Shown here in pieces: positions 8,390 through 11,235 of a DNA stretch of 11,235 nt. The stretch spans positions 1 to 11,235 of the forward strand of contig DAOQQF010000034.1 in NCBI GenBank assembly GCA_035333525.1, written 5' to 3'. Under the pieces are notes generated by a model. That model made no database searches and was not told where the DNA came from. It was given only the letters and a program-made list of their open reading frames with translations. This DNA comes from CALMFT01 sp035333525 (lineage in GTDB: Bacteria > Patescibacteriota > Gracilibacteria > Absconditabacterales > Absconditicoccaceae). Numbering within the stretch: position 1 is the stretch's first letter; each line of letters opens with the position of its first letter. The translations under genes were made by a program, and so were the position numbers.

Positions 8390-8809
8390 ATGACGTTCTT
8401 AGCACAACATTTCCCTTATGGTGATGATTTTACCAAAAATCCTACTACTGATTTGACTGATCCTTTGAAACAAGTAGTTACTGAAAATCAAGGTCAAAAC
8501 GATAGTTTCATAGAACAAGTATTGAAGATTTTTGGTTTTAATGTCGGTGAGCAATGAGGAGGTAATCAAGTCATTACTATCTTTTCATATATTCAAGGAA
8601 TTGTTAATATTGCTTTATCGTTATTGAGCTTTATTAGTCTGATTATCCTCATATACTATTTCTTTCTTATTTTTTTCTCTTCTGAAAAAGAAGGTGTTGA
8701 AAATGCCCAAAAAGCCATCAAACGCGTCACCTATGTATTGGTGATTATTGGTTTGAGCTGGCTTTTTGTTAGCTTTATGTTTTGGGTGGTGAGTAAAATC
8801 ATTGGATAG
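8390..8809 (+). CDS. Two-helix membrane protein, VirB2/TrbC-type pilin candidate
   Basis: 139 aa. A polar N-terminal region of about 60 residues (FPYGDDF, NPTTDLTD) is followed by a long hydrophobic segment (about 68-95). A charged loop, EKEGVENAQKAIKRVT, leads to a second helix (about 112-135, ending GLSWLFVSFMFWVV). Two helices joined by a short loop with A-x-K-x-I-K/R is the layout of VirB2/TrbC-like pilins, annotated simply as pilin in many CPR genomes. No cleavable signal peptide is evident, which weakens the match slightly. A type IV secretion or surface-fibre role is inferred from architecture only. Only one Gly is TGA. The TAG lies in a hairpin shared with the convergent gene. The PrgI-like gene elsewhere in the window belongs to the same functional class. 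Confidence 0.5.
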
Positions 8810-8824
8810 TCTTTTTTATCCAAT
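8801..8824. terminator. Hairpin containing both stop codons of two convergent genes
   Basis: ATTGGATA (8801-8808) pairs perfectly with TATCCAAT (8817-8824). The T-rich loop (8809-8816) and the arms hold the TAG of the pilin-like gene (8807-8809) and the TAA of the carbonic-anhydrase-like gene (8816-8818). Six bases separate the two genes. Because no T run follows either arm, it may act more as a 3'-end stabilising hairpin than as an intrinsic terminator. Confidence 0.45.
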
Positions 8825-9595
8825 ACGAACAAGATGTGGCTTTTCGTCTTGCATAGTAAGATGATAGAGTTCTCCTGCTTGGACAAGTGAAACTGCTGGT
8901 TTGAGAAATTGAGTCACAGTAAGTGTGGTGTGTTCATCAAGTATACGAGATCGTATATTGGTTAGTTCATCAGCTGTAGTTCCAATGTTATAACGATCAA
9001 CAATATCTTTACTTATATGATGAATAAGTATTTTGATAGCATCTTCATCATAGAGAAAAACTTGTTCGTCGTTTTCGATGCCTTTTTCTCATTGGTTATT
9101 ATTGCTTTTCAAGGTTATGAGTTGGCCATCTGTATTTTTTTTGGTAATCAAAATAGCTGATTCTTTATGGTCCCCCAATAGTATATCAGGTTGCGTTGGA
9201 TAGAGTTTTCTGAGTATCGCTACATGATCAGTTAATGTATAATCATGTTTACTCATAAGTAGATTGATATGTCCACAACCACAGTGAAACTCATCTGATT
9301 GATGACGAGTATCATGATGGACATGACTATCACTGTGAGCATAAACTACCTTATTCTCTATCCATTGATGTCGAACTTGAATACCATCATTTCATGTTAA
9401 TTCTTCGAGCGCTACTAATAACATTGCATAAAGACCAAACTCTCATCATGGACAATTAACTACCAATTGGTGAGTAGGACTCATGGACGATCTGCCGTCA
9501 ACGCATCTGATTTGTACGAGACCTTGGTCGTATAAATTGATAAGCTGATCACGAGTATAGGTGTAAACATTTGACTGATCAAGAAGTGAGTGCAT
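8816..9595 (-). CDS. Beta-carbonic-anhydrase-like zinc protein
   Basis: 259 aa. It shows the pattern of the beta-class carbonic anhydrase active site: C31-x-D33-x-R35 (CVDGR), a PGG turn with a hydrophobic helix (VVNCPGGEFGLYAMLLVALEEL follows in two parts, 45-66), and H104-x2-C107 within HCGCGH. In beta-CAs these Cys, His and Cys hold the zinc and the Asp-Arg pair gates it. Between the two motifs is a His/Asp-rich insert (HSDSHVHHDTRH, 87-98) not typical of the family, and the C-terminal 130 residues do not look like a carbonic anhydrase. Activity is therefore uncertain; it may be a divergent metal-binding relative. It starts 45 bp after the stop of the HExxH protein on the same strand, so the two are probably co-transcribed. 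Two CGA codons occur, one just before H-Q-W. Confidence 0.5.
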
Positions 9596-9640
9596 GAGAT
9601 GATTATAGTATATATAAATAGAAAACTATTGTGTGTGTTC

Positions 9641-10735
9641 TTATAATGATGTACTAATCAATGAGTAAGGTTTGTCTTTGACCAATTGTTGGACAGGACC
9701 GAGATTCTTAGCGACTGTCATAAAATGTCTTTTTACTTGCTTTGCGGTTTTTTGTCTACAAATTTCAAGATACGATCTTCGCATGAAATCTTCAGTTGAG
9801 TAATTTTTATTATGAAGTATGACAATTGTTTTGATAGCTAGATTGAGATTTGTATTATTTTTACTTCTGAGAAAGTCGATAAAATGGATGAGTTCATGAT
9901 GCATAATTACATCTGTTCATGCTTGATCAGCAGTAAAAAAACTTACTCATTGGAAGGTGTTGTTTTTTACTGTTTTGATAATTGTTTTGCCTCATTGTTC
10001 TATCGATTCATTGGTAAACAAGATAAATCCATCCGGATTGTATCATCATTGTAGTACTTCTAGTTTTCATCTTTCGTATGACTGTTGAACCATCGATTTG
10101 AGTAGTCATACATCCTGATCAGTTGTTTTGAAATCATCTCACAATGTACCATCCAATGGTGTTTTATCCAAGATAAGCTGAATTCCTCAACATTTGATAT
10201 GGTTGATATTTTGGTATCATTGTTGGGTATTCTGATCAGCATATCATCATGATGTGGTATCTCCATCATGACAGTATCATCAACCCATAAGTTCATAGTA
10301 TTCATTACTGTACGCTCTGATCAGATTACCATATTCTTCGTGATTGATTATTCTTCTAATAGTACTTCAAGGTAGATTAGTTCCACAAGCTCTCACACAT
10401 CATATAGTCATATTGAGATGTTGGGCAACTCTCCCTCATACTGAGTTGAGACAAGGACAATCTCCATTGTGACGACGACAGTCTACGCATACTTCGGGTT
10501 GGTTATTTCGATAACGCTGATGGGTGAGATGGTCAGTGAGATCAATTTCTACGATATTTTCTGGAGTCAAAAAAGTTTCAATTTTATCCCTAAGCTCTTT
10601 ATTTTCCTTGATATTGTCTTCTTGGAGGGCTTGAAAAACTCAGCGTCTTGAGAACTGATATTTTCCTCCACCTGTTCATCCAAGATTGTGTGGATAACGG
10701 TTAAAAACTTCATGTATTGGCACGATACGATTCAT
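9641..10735 (-). CDS. Putative HExxH zinc metallopeptidase with N-terminal Cys cluster
   Basis: 364 aa, seen only when TGA is read as Gly; the standard code leaves just the last 87 residues. Near residue 280 is MHHELIHFIDF, a classic HExxH zinc site (H280, E281, H284); a possible third ligand is the Glu of SYLEIC about 38 residues later. The N-terminal half has C83-x2-C86-x6-C93-x-C95 (VCVDCRR, then GDCPC) and a later conserved-looking GGYNPDGFILFTN. The order of a GG-aromatic-x-P segment, then HELIH plus Asp, loosely recalls the Atp23 (M76) peptidases, but the spacing differs and I would not assign the family. There is no signal peptide, so it is probably cytoplasmic. It lies upstream of the carbonic-anhydrase-like gene. 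It is conserved with an unknown role, or lineage-specific. Confidence 0.65.
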
Positions 10736-10771
10736 GGCTTTAACTATGGCAATGTAAAAAAAGTAGAACTT

Positions 10772-10799
10772 CTATTAGTTTAATCATACTCATAGTCAA
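10772..10799 (-). promoter_or_regulatory. Weak promoter candidate for the HExxH protein
   Basis: On the - strand TTGACT (10794-10799), five of six matches to a -35 box, is followed after 16 bp by TAATAG (10772-10777), a poor -10. It sits 37 bp before the ATG at 10735, just after the terminator of the lipoprotein gene, where a promoter is expected. The remaining bases of this 146-bp gap show nothing else. Confidence 0.3.
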
Positions 10800-10812
10800 G
10801 CGAAAAGTCAAA

Positions 10813-10840
10813 AAAAAACAGACTCAAGGGTCTGTTTTTT
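10813..10840 (-). terminator. Rho-independent terminator after the lipoprotein gene
   Basis: A perfect 11-bp stem (10813-10823 with 10830-10840, core CAGAC/GTCTG) has a 6-base loop and is flanked by A's on one side and T's on the other, so it can work in both directions. On the - strand it ends the lipoprotein transcript 42 bp after its stop; nothing on the + strand approaches it. Confidence 0.85.
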
Positions 10841-10881
10841 GAAAATGAAACAAGATAGAATAAGATGTTTACTATTATTCC

Positions 10882-11097
10882 TTAGTTTCCAGTAGCAATA
10901 GTTCAAGTAGTTTCCATGTTTCCAGTAACAACTACATCTCCGGTAGCAACAGTTGTTTCTTCAGTAGGCATGGTTTTTTCCATAGCTCCTGTTGATTCTA
11001 CTGTACCAGTGTTAGTTTCTTCGATCATTTGAGTTGGTTTTTTAGCACAACCAGCTACCAATACTGCAACAGCCAATACCAATAATACTTTTTTCAT
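10882..11097 (-). CDS. Small lipoprotein with TG-rich tail
   Basis: 71 aa. A lipoprotein signal peptide is clear: MKK, a hydrophobic core (VLLVLAVAVLV) and the lipobox LVAGC with the lipidated Cys at 17. The mature part is only 55 residues, without aromatic residues, rich in Thr, Glu and Gly, with a recurring T-G step (NTG, STG, ATG, VTG, TTG, ATG in protein letters) about every 5-10 residues. It is probably unfolded and anchored to the outer face of the cytoplasmic membrane. The last TTG step contains the gene's one TGA glycine; standard translation stops there, seven residues early. It has its own terminator and promoter candidate, so it is monocistronic. Function unknown. Confidence 0.85.
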
Positions 11098-11111
11098 AAT
11101 TTTTCTAGTTC

Positions 11112-11140
11112 ATTAAAAAATAAAATAATGCTATAGACAA
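11112..11140 (-). promoter_or_regulatory. Promoter candidate for the lipoprotein gene
   Basis: On the - strand TTGTCT (11135-11140) and TTTAAT (11112-11117) are separated by 17 bp. Transcription would begin only about 8 bases before the ATG at 11097, so the mRNA would be nearly leaderless, which fits the lack of a Shine-Dalgarno site. The local A/T richness makes chance matches likely. Confidence 0.35.
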
Positions 11141-11143
11141 TAT

Positions 11144-11172
11144 AAAAATGACCTGATAATCAAGTCATTTTT
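11144..11172 (-). terminator. Terminator-like hairpin reading inward from the right end
   Basis: AAAAATGAC (11144-11152) pairs perfectly with GTCATTTTT (11164-11172) around an 11-base loop, giving a 9-bp stem ending in a T run on either strand. No + strand gene precedes it. On the - strand it would stop a transcript entering through the right terminal repeat, mirroring the terminator at the left end. Confidence 0.6.
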
Positions 11173-11184
11173 TGAACTCATTTT

Positions 11185-11235
11185 GGTGTTGCTAACTTAA
11201 GATACTAATAATAACATCTACATACATCAATAACA
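11185..11235 (-). repeat. Right copy of 51-bp terminal inverted repeat
   Basis: Exact reverse complement of bases 2-52. Its inner edge (GGTGTTGC) is 12 bp from the inward-reading hairpin. Both copies begin flush with the window ends, which suggests that the repeat continues outside the window. Confidence 0.9.

Noticed and set aside
1..11235. A closed circular plasmid joined at the ends
   Set aside because: The ends are inverted, not direct, repeats. Joining them would give a near-perfect 103-bp palindrome, and the genes are chromosomal housekeeping types with no replication gene.
1..11235. CRISPR array, tRNA or rRNA gene
   Set aside because: No spaced direct repeats, cloverleaf-like patterns or conserved rRNA segments were seen on either strand.

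Overview
This window comes from a candidate-phyla (CPR/Patescibacteria) bacterium with a non-standard genetic code, most likely Absconditabacteria (SR1), order Absconditabacterales. TGA is read as glycine throughout (translation table 25). Read with the standard code every gene is broken at positions where its family has Gly: the Nudix box, the MraY GTPTMGG motif and the AtpA Walker A and VSRVGG motifs. Once TGA is read as Gly, 13 full-length genes appear, 8 ending in TAA, 5 in TAG and none in TGA. A second recoding is also visible. The codon CGA falls where tryptophan is expected (the WDKS site of ribosome recycling factor, the FLWFN site of MraY, two Trp sites of the Nudix domain) and at none of the conserved arginines I could check, which use AGA, AGG, CGT or CGC. 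I saw no in-frame CGG. TGG is also still used for Trp.

Layout: a 51-bp perfect inverted repeat forms both ends (2-52 and 11185-11235), each copy followed inward by a terminator-like hairpin. The + strand then carries a Nudix hydrolase-[2Fe-2S] ferredoxin fusion (146-925) and a large unknown protein (944-2206) ending at a terminator. Convergent to these is a six-gene block on the - strand. In transcription order it holds a PSP1/RicT-like protein, orphan ATP synthase alpha (atpA), MraY, a small Cys-containing unknown, ribosome recycling factor (frr) and a small PrgI-like membrane protein. Divergent from it on the + strand are an RsuA-family rRNA pseudouridine synthase and a two-helix VirB2/TrbC-like pilin candidate. 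The right part, on the - strand, holds a lipoprotein with its own terminator, then an HExxH putative metallopeptidase followed by a beta-carbonic-anhydrase-like protein, probably co-transcribed.

The genes do not form one pathway. They mix housekeeping (ribosome recycling, rRNA modification, peptidoglycan precursor synthesis, ATP synthase alpha) with envelope or secretion-type small proteins and several lineage-specific metalloproteins. No start codon is preceded by a clear Shine-Dalgarno sequence. No intergenic stretch exceeds 300 bp; the longest are 1-145, 10736-10881 and 11098-11235, which hold only the repeats, terminators and weak promoter candidates listed. I saw no tRNA, rRNA, CRISPR array or complete insertion sequence. 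The main results are the double codon reassignment, the Nudix-ferredoxin fusion, the orphan atpA and the terminal inverted repeats.
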